64,000 nt of DNA, taken from positions 28,437,045 to 28,501,044 of the forward strand of contig OW203990.1 in NCBI GenBank assembly GCA_934047225.1. The letters run 5' to 3'. The first letter of the stretch is position 1; the number at the start of each line of letters is the position of its first letter. Source of the DNA: Ypsolopha sequella (taxonomy: Eukaryota > Arthropoda > Insecta > Lepidoptera > Ypsolophidae). A model generated the notes under the pieces. It made no database searches. It was not told the DNA's origin and saw only the letters and a list, made by a program, of their open reading frames with translations. Positions 31,749-42,380 of this stretch are shown one piece after another. The translations under genes were made by a program, and so were the position numbers.

Positions 31749-32821
31749 TTACTTAATATTAATTTTATCACTATAAAACACACCCTCACAGTCGGTAAAC
31801 ACAGAGTGTGCTTCCCGTACAAACTTCTGCAATGCCTGCCACTGACCAGAGTCCTGGTCGGTCAACAGTTTCACCCCAAACAACGATTTCTTCCACCTTT
31901 CCTCTGGCTTGGTACTTTTAGCGTCGACGGTTTTGTATACTTTTAACTCCACGTAAAATTCTCCTTCGTTATCAATAGCCTTCCGTACTGAACCGTTTGC
32001 GACTCGTGATATAAAGCTTGATGATACTGGAAAGTTTGTAGGCGCCGCGCTGCTGGCTATATTTTCGGCTTCTTCTAGTATGCCGAAAATATCAAGCTGC
32101 TTGCTACTTGAACCACTGCTTTTCTTTTTGTTTGCCCTGTAAATAAAAGATTCGTTTTAGACACACAAGTATACGTTGAAAATGTTGTGCCACGTCTGAG
32201 TGTACGTTCATACGATTAAATAACTGCAAAATACGTTTGAATGCGGGTTTTATTACAGAATTTAATATCAATAAACTCAATAGTTGCGAATAGAGAAACA
32301 TTAATTTATTTATTTGTTTTAAGTTAAAGTGGAAAAAACGGATTAAAGAGACTTAGAAATAGAAATAAAGACAAAGATGTACCTTTGGTTTTCTGCTGAA
32401 GAGGTCGTTTTACGTTTGCTCGGTCCAGCTACCGCAGCTTTATTTTTCACAACTTGCGGCTGCGAGACGACACTTTCGTATTCTGAGTCAGACCTGTAAA
32501 ATATACACTGTTTTACTACCTATATAAAAACTAACAGGACTAGACGATGTTTGTCTGTTTTTTTCATTTGTAACTTGAGAAACACTTTACAGATTTCAAT
32601 GCTGTTTTTTATTGTTAGCTAGGGTTTCTTGAATAAATTTTGGAATATTTATCATAACAAAACAACAACAAAAGGCTTGTAAAATAAAACAAACCATTTT
32701 TAGAACGCACAACGCCGTAGAAAATAAAACGCAAAACAAATTGGTATTAAAATATAAAACAGTTTAAAATCAATTCTACTTTAACTGAGAAGATGAAATA
32801 GGTACTCACGAATACTAACAT
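31749..32821 (-). CDS. Three-exon basic protein (about 166 aa), unknown
   Basis: Exon 3 (32136-31749) and exon 2 (32493-32383) share one frame across a 246-base GT-AG intron (donor CAAAG|GTACAT, acceptor TTTATTTACAG). Neither has an ATG. The only nearby ATG is at 32821-32819. Two joins work: donor GTTAGT after AT, splitting the start codon, to the 32493 acceptor; or a 12-base first exon ending before GTGAGT, to an acceptor about 15 bases upstream of 32493. Exon 2 is Ser/Lys/Arg-rich (AGPSKRKTTS). Exon 3 has EEAENIASSAAPTNFP, then a compact region with FYVELKVYKT, RWKKSLFGVKLL and WQALQKFVREAH. No family recognised. It lies first in the leftward block, ahead of POLB, suggesting an early, DNA-associated or regulatory role (inference). 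Confidence 0.6.
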
Positions 32822-35100
32822 TTTTAGGGCAGGATTCGAAGGATTTTCACACACACACACGAACAGCACGTTAGAAACAACGGAAGGAAAAAACTAACAG
32901 TTTCCTCAAGGAGTAATAACAGCACGCGAATACGGTCAAAGAGTGAATTGAAAATTTGTAAAAATGTTTTATAAACCTTTTTGTCAAAATGTATTTTTGT
33001 AATAAGTTTTACTTTACTGACGATTAAATTTCACCCTTATAGCATATTGTTCAGTAATCTATAATCGTTTAACTTATTTTACTCATATTACTTTAAATAA
33101 TTGTTATGAAAGTAGGTATACTTACGCTGCAATATTGATATTTTCGAAGGAAGTAACCCAATTTTAAATAATGTAATATAACACCTAACCCGTGGCTTAC
33201 AACGCAGTTTCACAATAATTTTATTTTTGTAACTAACTTTTGCCTGCGACTTCATTACTACTAATCGTCCACCAAGAAATGATTTAACACCATCCCCAAA
33301 TACATACCTTAAAGGTCATGTTACAATTAAATTATATTATAATTATGAAACACCATTTTATTCATCATTCAAAATCATATTAGAGGCTTGGTAGGTGATC
33401 AATATCATAGGTCTTTTGTACAGTATAAATTTGGATGATGAATAAAAAGTCATCTTGGGTAAAAACTAGCTTTTCGCCTGCGACTTCATATACACTCATC
33501 TATAACAAAGTTACTTTACAACCCATAAATAAAAATAAGAAGTCTATGTTGATAGTAAGTAAACTATATTAAAATCTTAAATGTAGTTTTGTTGTCACAA
33601 CGCAATATTATCTCACATAAAGACAAACAATAATTCTAAATCAACCTATTTATTTATTTGTTATTAGTATGTAATATACAAACCTTATGTTATAAATCGA
33701 ACCCTTAACTTCTAGTCTTTAACCACTGAACCATTAAAGCAATAAAGCTACCTAATAATTATGTGTAAGCAAAAAATAATATAATATTTCAAAGAAGTGC
33801 TCCACAGACCACTAAGTCATTAGACGTTGTAAAGTGGTACACTTTTTTCGCAAACACATCAGTGCAATTGCACTACTAAAACACCTTCTTATAACACTGG
33901 GGCGTAAGGAAACTCTTTTAGTGCTAAGTCCATCAAACTGTATGCAGGCTAAACTACTATGTAGGCATTTGCATGTAAATTTCATGTATTTATTATATTA
34001 TTATGTTTTTAACTATTAGATATCTACTATTAATTTAATCTTGTTTCTGTATAAGTATTATCTTGCACCATATGAATATCTTATTTATATAAAATATGCC
34101 TATCGCCCTTTGTTTGCTGAAAGAAATCTCATTATTGAGATAAGCGCGCCATTGTACACAACTTTATCATATAATTTAGAATTAAGTTTTCTGTGCGAGT
34201 GCATTAAGAATAAATATAAATATGCTATACTAACACTTGTCTATGGTTGATAAGATGTCTAATAGTTAATTAGTCTGTGACCTGCTCGCTAGTTACCTAG
34301 AGCTGATGCAGCAATGTTACACGTGGACTCGTTAATAGGTTGAGAGTCATAGACCTTTAATGCTGGTAAAAAATACTATCCATATATTGAAATTACCCTT
34401 TATTAAAATAAGTAGGTATAAAGGTAAATAGTAGTATATAAAAACATTATTTAGTTGAAGCTATGACTTCTAAACTGGGTATGAACTATATGTTATAAAA
34501 TGTCTCATACAAAATTTATATAATTATTATACAAATAAACAAATATCTGGATAGTTTTAACGATAAGGATAATTATCAGTATAAATTGGAAACCAAAAAC
34601 CTTTTGTTAATTTTATCAAGAATTTTATATCTTAGTGATATTCTTTACAGCTCCTGGTCTACAGCATTGGAACAGGGATGCAGAACAGTTTTTCTTTGAT
34701 CAATTTCAAGTATAAGGATTATAGAATAATATGGATTTCGTTTGTTAAAACTATATGCTAGGTAATAGCCATGCTTTCTAGCTAGGATTCTACACTTACT
34801 CTAAAATAGGGTTCAATATATCAAAATTGTTTACACGTACATCTTAATATTTATACATGTACATCTTAATATTTATCTTTGTAGGTTTTTATCAAAATAC
34901 CGTGTTAAGGTTCTAGATTATTCTACATAAATAAAACAGTTTCCTTAATGTAATTTTTAAATCAAAATGAAATATAAGCCTAAGGTTTAAAACAACTGAT
35001 TCACAATACCCACTTCAAAGCATAGCATACTCATTACACTCAATGCAGTCGTCATTATCAGTTATGCATATTTTTGTGTTAGAACCGTATTTAAATTTTA
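32822..35100. other. Non-coding right arm of the Polinton
   Basis: About 2.3 kb with no supported gene; short ORFs (for example 33834, 34041) lack motifs. It contains repeat scraps of host type: CTTTTGCCTGCGACTTC at about 33240 and CTTTTCGCCTGCGACTTC at about 33472, bracketing a partial family C MITE (33385-33465). There is also a minus-strand tRNA-like phrase at 33690-33760 and a 24-base direct duplication at about 34846-34877. It may be a dispensable or captured segment. Confidence 0.5.
33385..33465. repeat. Partial family C MITE inside the Polinton
   Basis: AGGCTTGGTAGGTGATCAATATCATAGG... and AATTTGGATGATGAATAAAA, AGTCATCTTG match the right half of the family C element (compare 42925-43001). 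One end is missing. It shows that host-type MITEs lie within the element's non-coding arm. Confidence 0.55.
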
Positions 35101-35800
35101 AACCTTATGCAGAGACTGAGCGTCTTTGGGGTTTTTTTAATTGAGTGACTATGGAGTATAGTTATGTTAATATTGAATAATAAAACAGATTCATAAGTCT
35201 TATACGAGAACTCAGTGTTTTCGGGATTTTAGAATTAGATCTAATGCGGAAACCGAACGTTTCTGGGATCAGGCAAGATTTATACGAGAACTGAGTGTTT
35301 TTGGATCTTGTTGCTGTAAAAATTTCAATAATTTACTATTGAAACATATTCTTAAGTCTTTTACGAGAACCCAGTGTTTTCGGGATTTTAGAACAAGATC
35401 TTATGCAGAAACCGAACGTTTCTGGGATCAGACAAGATTTATACGAGAACTGAGTGTTTTTGGATCTTGTTGCTGTAGTATTTCAATAATTTACTATTGA
35501 AACAGATTCTTAAGTCTTTTACGAGAACTCAGTGTTTTCGGGATTTTAGAATTAGATCTTATGCGGAAACCGAACGTTTCTGGGATCAGGCAAGATTTAT
35601 ACGAGAACTGAGTGTTTTTGGATCTTGTTGCTGTAAAAATTTCAATAATTTACTATTGAAACATATTCTTAAGTCTTTTACGAGAACTCAGTGTTTTCGG
35701 GATTTTAGAACAAGATCTTATGCGGAAACTGTACGTTTCTGGGATCAGGCAAGATTTATACGAGAATTGAGTATTTTCGGATCTTTTTATTGTAAACTTG
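35101..35800 (+). repeat. 159-bp tandem repeat, about 4 copies, next to right TIR
   Basis: Copies start near 35195, 35354, 35512 and 35671 (spacing 159, 158, 159), preceded by a degenerate partial copy at 35101-35165. Each unit has two related halves of about 80 bp, both beginning ACGAGAACT[C/G]AGTGTTTT. The period equals 53 codons. One frame is open through copies 1-2 and, after a one-base shift near 35478, through copies 3-4 (35497-35817), with units reading TRTQCFRDFR and ETERFWDQARFIREL. No ATG leads the first copies. Tandem repeats near the termini occur in other Polintons. Whether this one is coding is unresolved. Confidence 0.85.
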
Positions 35801-35921
35801 CTATTAGTCATCATTAATAAATTTAAGTACGGTTCAAAAAAGTGGTATTATTATTTGTGATGGTCTCAAACAAGGAGGTGTGCAGAGATCTGTAAGTATA
35901 ACATCCCTGTTAAATTTTATG

Positions 35922-36164
35922 GATGTAATGGTTGCAATTTGGTGTCTTGAAGCAAGTTCGGGACCCACTCCAATTTATTGGAAAATCTACGCTATCGAAA
36001 TCACCCAGGCAGAGGGCGAACGGAGTGAGCCCCAAGCGAAGCTAAATTATTGGGAGTTCAACCCCGCCTCTCTCATCCAGGCGGAGGGCGAAGCCCCGAG
36101 CGGAGCGGAGCGAAGCGAGGCATGGATAAGAGAGGCGGGGTAGAACGCACAATAATTTACTACT
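35922..36164 (-). repeat. Right terminal inverted repeat (243 bp)
   Basis: Inverted copy of 19438-19680, ending ...AATAATTTACTACT-3'. It carries the same internal hairpin and direct repeats. The match ends sharply at GATGTAATGG (35922), beyond which left and right sequences differ. Confidence 0.95.
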
Positions 36165-36170
36165 TAAGTC
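36165..36170. other. Right target-site duplication TAAGTC
   Basis: Identical to 19432-19437 at the left end; the host sequence duplicated at integration. Confidence 0.9.
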
Positions 36171-36430
36171 CAGTCCAGTTGGCAACCAATCATACATAAT
36201 AGAGGTGCAGAGGGTCTAGTATAGCAGATCATAATACAACATATCTATCCCTCTCTAGGTAGATCAACAGAGGGAGAGAGAGCGCTGTATCACGCGCTAT
36301 CGAGCTCGATATGGTTTGCTATGCCAGACTAGCAGGATCACTACGATACCATGATAATTAAAAACTCCATCCAAATCCGTTGACTAATTCTCGGGTTTAA
36401 ACGGAACAGACAGACAGACAAACATTGTAG
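36171..36430 (+). repeat. Flank and RTE-like repeat tail right of the Polinton
   Basis: 36335-36420 (AGGATCACTACGATACCATG, then ATCCAAATCCGTTGACTAAT and TCTCGGGTTTAAACGGAA, CAGACAGACAGAC) matches the repeat at 47005-47075 (AGGATCACTACGAAGATAAT, AACCCGTTGAGTAGTTCTCG). Its front half resembles 19168-19235. The bases between carry an AGAGAG-rich stretch (36270-36285). No gene. Confidence 0.5.
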
Positions 36431-36464
36431 AAATTTCAGTTTTGGCCTAACCCATCCATCCATC

Positions 36465-36805
36465 AGCCGTGATCAGCCTAGTTCGTCCACTGCTGGACAT
36501 AAGCCTTTCCAGGACTTTGCCACTCCCGGCGGTCATCCTGGAAGAATTGCCCATACTCACACACGCTGGGCAGACGGGTTGGTGAGCGCGGTGCCGGAAC
36601 CCTCGCACCAGTGACGCCGCTGCCCGTCAGCAGTCTGTTCCATAAAAGGCCCGGCTATTAGGGATGGATATACCGCTATCCATCGGTCCCAGGCATGGTG
36701 GTCCTCCTGGTTTTTTGCCTGTGAGGTGTCCTCTTACTCTCCCCCGAATAAGATGGTGGTACCTCCACAGTCGAGCATCAGCTCTACCACCTTGGCCTAA
36801 CCCAT
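36465..36805 (-). repeat. Interspersed repeat family A, copy 1
   Basis: Minus-strand copy of a 350-bp repeat. On its own strand it begins GGTAGAGCTGATG...CGACTGTGGAGGTACCACC and ends CCAGCAGTGGACGAACTAGG followed by a GATGGATGG simple repeat. Other copies lie at 43020-43385 and 54425-54790. The CAGCAGTGGACG ending is typical of RTE-related tails in Lepidoptera (recalled knowledge). Confidence 0.75.
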
Positions 36806-38736
36806 TTTGCAAAAATGTTCAATGTACAGATAGACACTTTTACTACATTATTATTAGTATAGATGGCTCATATTGTTCATGCTGAATAAAAAACCCTACT
36901 ATGTACTAGTTCTATTGCAAAACGTACACAATGTTTCATATACAATAAATAATGCGTAGCTCTACACAGTAGTCCTAAAATTGAGATAATCTCAATATTA
37001 AAGATTCGTCACAAAAGCCTGTCATCGTCAAATTAATCCATCAGTATACCTCGTTAAAGACCGCCATATTCAACACTTCTTAGCTGTCCACTTTCACCAG
37101 TCATCGCATCGTCTCTTGGGAGTCACTTTTTTAACATGTTACTTTTTTCGCCAAATCATCGACTCTTTTTGTGAAGTTCTGAACCTGCAAGTCATGTGCG
37201 GCTCTACAGAAAGAGCTTCCTTCCTATAAAATAAATTTTTTACCAATATTTTTTATTACAATTGGGTGGCCACTTCATTCTTTAGGTAGTAACTTAATTT
37301 TGTTTAATTATTTTTATGGCCAGCGATAGTTGCGGAGCCCGTAGTGTTGTGCTTTTTTGCAGTTTTTATGAAATTGTATTAAGTGACCATAGCGAAAGGG
37401 TAGTGAAGATGTTGGCGCCCTAAATTGGTTTATCGGACTACATTTTCACTAACAGCTACAATTGACTAAATCTGATGCCAAGACCTCGGTCGAAGGACTA
37501 GAGTTTTACAGGGTTTTTCACAAACATTACACTCACCCACATACCCTCCCACAGACCATAATTCACACACTTGTACATACCTCCACATTCTTATTCTTAA
37601 ATTTGTCAAAATTTAAATGTATTGAATCTTTTCTTTTTCATATACTATCAATGTAAATAATGGAAGTGCGGAGCCTCCTAAGACAGGTATATTCTTTACT
37701 TAAAAGGAGACTCCAACAACTTGTAAAAACATTTATGATTAAGTTACAGAAATAAATTATATTTGTATTAAATTACTATAAACTTTCATACATGTTGAGT
37801 TTCTTATTGTAATTTTGAAAATTATTTTCTGTTTCTTTTTTTACATAGTAATGTTCCTAGAAACATTATACGGTCTATATATTACGAGTGGATAATGACT
37901 CGGATACAGGACGTCATTAAATTCAGGTACAAATATGGAAATAAGGGCGGTTTTACACTGAGTGCATTCTGAGAGTTAAAACATTTCTACTATATTTTAA
38001 TTATTTTCAAGAAAATACTACATCACTTATGTACTTACTAGTAAAATAATTTTCCAGAACATAAATATGGTATTTTACATGACTATGTATCCTTTGAATA
38101 AAAATGCCTTGGCAGAATATTTCCAATGGCTGAAAATATTGACAATGTTGCACAAAATCGTCGTCAATTTGAATTTGTAATACTAGTATTCCCAGCAGAC
38201 GTATTACAGCTATGATCCAGATTACAAAATTATAGTATCAACTGTTAAATGTACACGCACCCTTATATCCCGGATGCTGTCTACGAAACTCTTCCTTTCC
38301 TTTATATGGTAATGATTCCTTTAGACTCTCCGGGAAAAAAAACTTTTATAAAAAATCTGTTCCCACAACCACTGTGGGAGAGTAGTGCTGCCTAAAAAAC
38401 ATGTTTTCTGGTTAATTTGTTGCTACTTATTTATCACATATTCATAATGTTAAAATGTTGATAGTTCACTATAGCGCATTGTTCAATGGTTAAATTTTAT
38501 TTTAACGGAGCTTCAGTAAGCTGAAAATCACTAAAGAAAAACAATTTAGATTTTCTTGACACATGGTTTATGTGTGACTAATGGAATATTATGTTTCTAA
38601 TAATAAATTATTACTCATTTTAACCTGCCTTTTTATAAAAACTATATTTTATATCCCGACAAGAAAAGTACTTACTCATAAGTAAGGATGCAGAAGCTTC
38701 ATTGGTAGTCGAAAATTTAAACTCTTGGTTTGATAT
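36806..38736. other. AT-rich non-coding stretch
   Basis: No gene supported. 37316-37680 has a slightly different composition and could be a retroelement remnant, but no matching copy or RT motif is seen. Confidence 0.4.
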
Positions 38737-39060
38737 TTGGGAGGTTACGTGTTCAGCGAATACATTAAAAGATTTATTTTTATTTTTATTCTGAATTTGT
38801 ATGATTTAAAGCAAAGGCAACAGAATCTGACACCAGATGAAGAAGAACATGTCGTCCCAGTGGCAGTAGGCCAGTGGGTGACCGGTCTCGTACGGCTTCT
38901 ATCGCCCACCGGCGGGCGCCACCGTCGTCGTCGCGTCGCGCGAATCATACGCCTCATTAGCTTACATCAACGTCTTATTACGTTTTTTATTGCGTTGTGT
39001 GTACGCAGCTTTAGGTTTTTTGCTTTATTTTCCTCGCGGTGCTGAAATGAAGTGTGTTAA
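38737..39060. other. Local GC-rich island with chance ORFs
   Basis: 38830-38960 is unusually GC- and CpG-rich for this window (CCCACCGGCGGGCGCCACCG, CGTCGTCGTCGCGTCGCGCG). Both strands hold ORFs (102 and 70 codons) with Arg-rich low-complexity translation and no motif. It could be a 5' exon or promoter of a host gene outside the window, or a repeat fragment. Confidence 0.3.
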
Positions 39061-39326
39061 ACGATAAAACCACAGACAAATATTGTTACACATTGTTTAC
39101 GTGCGTTATACATGATTGCGAGTAAAAATAAACAATCTATCTATAGATAATCAAAAAGCATAGTTAGAGGTTCTGTAGTGTTTAAAATAAAATGTAACCT
39201 TTTGAATCAATATTGCTGCTCCTATCAGACGAAGAACAAATAAAGTTGTCGACCCAAATCCGCACACAATTATGATAGGTACAAAGGTTGTCTAAAAATT
39301 AAAGTGGCTGAAATATAACTATATAA

Positions 39327-39441
39327 TTAATTATTTAAAAATGGATAAACTTACATGAGTTATCTTGCCATACGCGCCTTACTTCGAATTCTTTCCGAAT
39401 TCGTTATCATGTAAGTCTATTCGTTTTTAAATAATTAATCA
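39327..39441. repeat. Short palindromic MITE
   Basis: ATTAATTATTTAAAAATGGA followed by TAAACTTACATGA is mirrored by TCATGTAAGTCTATTCGTTT followed by TTAAATAATTAAT. The centre is itself palindromic (GAATTCTTTCCGAATTC). Confidence 0.6.
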
Positions 39442-39594
39442 TGAATTCAACTTACAGTAGTTACAAGTCTGAAACATATATTATTATGTTTTAATTTTAT
39501 TAAATCAGAATTAAAGACAAACAGATTCAATCCGATTCTCATTTTAATTACAATTTGATTTTTAAATAAATATATTATTGACACCAGCACCGTA

Positions 39595-39725
39595 GTTTAA
39601 TGTTTAATCGCGCACGACGCAACTTAGTTGAATCACAAGTGCGAGGAGCGTGACACGATGTTTTTGTGATTAAACCGTGGATTAAACAGTTAGTCACACT
39701 CCTCGCACTTGTGATTCAACATTGT
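39595..39725. repeat. Perfect-stem hairpin, 28-bp arms
   Basis: 39627-39654 (GTTGAATCACAAGTGCGAGG...) pairs with 39693-39720 with one mismatch around a 38-base loop. The loop repeats GTGATTAAACCGTGGATTAAAC. GC-rich stem in AT-rich surroundings. Probably a MITE end pair, although it could act as a structured RNA if transcribed. Confidence 0.65.
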
Positions 39726-40149
39726 GCTACGGGCGCTTGTGTACCTAAGGTAACCGTTATTGCCTTGCCAGTCTCTATGTAACCATTTGTATGTGTTGTT
39801 CTAAAATAAGTTCCTCCGTAAAATCAAAATATATAATAAAATATAAAAATATCTGATAATATAATTAATATAATATCTTTTATTATAATAAATAATCATC
39901 CTCCACATCTGTCTCAAAATTCACACGAACTAAAAATTCTGGACTGTCCTCATTCCTAAAAACTAGGTACTTGATTAAATTGCACAATTACTCACCTAAT
40001 TAACCCATAAACTGAGATTTTTTTACAAAAAACGGCAGCATCTGCTCAAAAGGTCGCCATTTTGACGTGTCGCGCTGGAAAATAAGAAATAAAAGCGGGA
40101 AAAGTGACAGTTGCGACGATTCCAACAAAGCCTTGCGGGGCTTCGGTCC

Positions 40150-40290
40150 ATCTGATGATAAGCAGATGTACCATCGAATACATACCTCCCAGAAGAGTAG
40201 CCAGAGGCTATTAGAGATCTCCACCTGCCGCGATCCTGACATACCTCTATCAATCCTTCCACATTCATCGATTGAGTTATACAGTTCTTC
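40150..40290 (+). repeat. Diverged family F repeat
   Basis: CTCCCAGAAGAGTAGCCAGA, then GATCTCCACCTGCCGCGATC and CCTTCCACATTCATCGATTG line up with 58005-58095 (CTCCCAGAGGAGTAGGCAGA, TTTCCATCTGCTACGATCC, TCTTCCACATCCATCAATCT). Diverged but co-linear. Confidence 0.55.
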
Positions 40291-40403
40291 TATTGCGGGT
40301 GATAATTGATTAAACAAATAATTTTGTTACGGCACCAGTTGCAAATACTTGATTATGTGTAGACAATAAACTACCTAAATACGTAAGTTAGGAGAAACTT
40401 ATA

Positions 40404-41635
40404 CAGGGTGGAAAAAATTTAAGGGCCCTGGAGGGGAGCTACCTTAAATCCTTTAGTTAGCTTATTTTACTGAAAGGAAACATTCCTTTATTTTTTAAAA
40501 GAAACAAAACTGCATTTAAAGATCTTCTAAAATTCGCTTTTCTCACCTGGGAATCGAACGAACTAAAAATTAAAAAAATAAACCCTCGCTACTTTATAAT
40601 ACGAATCGGTAGGAGTATTGTTCAGGATAAAATTTGTCTAATAAACATTTGATCTTACACTCATCTGTTGTACGAGATACCCATGAAATTGAATATTTAT
40701 TAAAAGTTCTTTATTAACAATACCTAGTACTGTTCACTTGTAACAAGTAAATGACACGTTATAATTTTCTTATCTCCCTAACATCCAAAGACACCGTATG
40801 AAGTACAAGCTTGCTAATTTGAAATTCGAACGATAACTTTCAAAATTTTTAAAATCTTAAACTTATCAGGATTCTTTTCTCTTCTTAATATACGTCTTCG
40901 TTAATATTAGTTTATGCTACAAGGGCGCAAAGGAATAAATTACGAGGACGATTTAAAACACGAGCGTAGCGAGTGTTTTAAACGTAACCGAGTAATTTAT
41001 TGCTTTTACGCCCGTGTATCATACTACGTTTTTCAATGCATAGTGTGAGGAAATGAAAACAAATATAATCTTGTGAACTTTAAATTATGACTGGCTCAAA
41101 AGAATTGTATCCAGAGCCGTTAAACAGTGGGAAAAAAAAGTATAACATCTATGGTACACAGGAAAGGCTGCAGGTTAGCCAACCATTGCAAACAAATTAA
41201 AAAAGAAAAATAATAATAAAGCCCTAGGGCAAAATAATCGACTTTCTGTTCTATTCGGTTTTGATGCATAAAAAGTGGGCCTTTACGAGCACATGCATTG
41301 AAAAAATGGTTTCATGTTTTTTATGTTCTTCGTATTGATGATAAAATAAAATTAATATTAGTTTTCATTTTTTTTTATTTCAAAAACCAAATGATTATTA
41401 GACAAATTTTATTCTGAACAATAATCCTACCGATTCGTATAATAACATAGCGAGGGTGTATTTTTTAAATTTTAAGTTGGTTCGATTCTCGGGTGAGACA
41501 AGCGAATTTCAGAATGTCTTTGAATGCAGTTTTGTTCCTTTTAAAAAATAAAGGAATGTTTCCTTTCAGTAAAATGAGTTAACTAAAGGATTTAAGGTAG
41601 TTCCCATTCAGGGCCCTTAAAGTTTTTCCATCCTG
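40404..41635. mobile_element. Foldback DNA transposon with 249-bp inverted ends
   Basis: Begins CAGGGTGGAAAAAATTTAAG and ends CTTAAAGTTTTTCCATCCTG, flanked on both sides by TATA (40400-40403, 41636-41639). The inverted ends span 40404-40652 and 41388-41635 and are imperfect. They include a tRNA B-box-like TTCGATTC phrase. No transposase ORF remains, so it is non-autonomous. A TA or TATA duplication does not settle the superfamily. A family B repeat (40916-41307) is nested inside. Confidence 0.75.
40916..41307 (-). repeat. Family B repeat, nested inverted copy
   Basis: Reverse-strand copy of the repeat seen at 44271-44655 and 63592-63950. On its own strand it begins TTTTTTCAATGCATGTGCTC and ends CCTTTGCGCCCTTGTAGCA. 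It contains a short palindrome, AAAACACTCGCTACGCTCGTG (spoken in halves around the centre at about 40965). Lies wholly inside the foldback element at 40404-41635, so one inserted in the other. Confidence 0.7.
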
Positions 41636-41954
41636 TATAGTCTCAAATCTCAAATGCTCATTTATTGCTCATGTTTTTGTATAGGTCCCACAGAGTTTCA
41701 AACATGGCCCAGTTAGGGCATTGCAAATTATAGTTTAAATATTGTAGTCTTCAACGGGCAGTGTCACTCCAAGCGGAAAAACGCGCAGTGCGAGAGGGAC
41801 CGATTCAGGGAGAAAGAAAAAAAAATTGCTTTTTTATTTATATAGAAAAGACCAAAATGACTAGAAAAATTTCCAATTACCGAAATGTAGGTATTGTTTA
41901 AACCCATGTAATAAAATATGTTTGGGGTCTGTACAGGATAATTATTTGTCAAAC

Positions 41955-42380
41955 AAATTCAAAATTCAAAATTCAAAAAGTTTATTTTGCAAAGCAGGTA
42001 TATATAATACACGTTTCATAAGTCAAATTTTAATCTTATAAAAATATATGTAATAAAATAATAAATGTACATGAACTAGATTAAATGTTTATTTAATTTA
42101 TGTAGCAATATACATACGATTAAAATTATAGGCAAAATATTATTATACAAGGTGAAATCCTATCAACCGCCCGAACCCATACCGGAGACCCGGCCAGGGA
42201 CCAGGAACAAGGTTCAATGATCACCAACCGAGCCCCCAGCACGAATCCAGGCGGCCGACCAAATCCCATCCTATATACTACATACTAATAGGTTACATAT
42301 ATAAATACATGCCTACCTCCGCCCATTCGATTAGTCTTGCTAAGAAGAAGGGCAAGAAACTTAGCAAGATCATGTCTTTT
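41955..42380 (-). repeat. LINE-like 3' tail (family G), copy 1
   Basis: Starts with AATTCA hexamer repeats (41955-41980) followed by AAGTTTATTTTGCAAAGCAG. On the minus strand this is a retroelement tail ending in a TTTGAAT simple repeat. 49000-49220 is a second copy (TAGCTTATTTTGCAAAGTAG, GAACCCATACCGGAGACTTA). No RT coding is left. Confidence 0.6.

Larger units (their letters stand above)
19438..36164. mobile_element. Complete Polinton/Maverick (adintovirus-like) element
   Basis: A 16,727-bp element bounded by 243-bp terminal inverted repeats starting 5'-AGTAGTAAATTATTG, with a 6-bp TAAGTC duplication outside. It carries the Polinton core set: family B DNA polymerase, chromodomain integrase, packaging ATPase, adenain-like protease, double-jelly-roll major capsid and penton-like minor capsid. 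It also has a parvovirus-type PLA2 gene, as described for adintoviruses. Genes run inward from both ends and converge at 26.63-26.82 kb. All ORFs look uninterrupted and the terminal repeats differ at a single observed position, which argues for a recent insertion. Whether it makes virions cannot be told from sequence. Confidence 0.97.

Noticed and set aside
32104..32301. Minus-strand 65-aa ORF
   Set aside because: Falls in the intron between exons 2 and 3 of the spliced gene and has no motif.
38737..39045. 102-aa host gene
   Set aside because: Low-complexity, CpG-driven translation with no conserved motif; both strands are open there.
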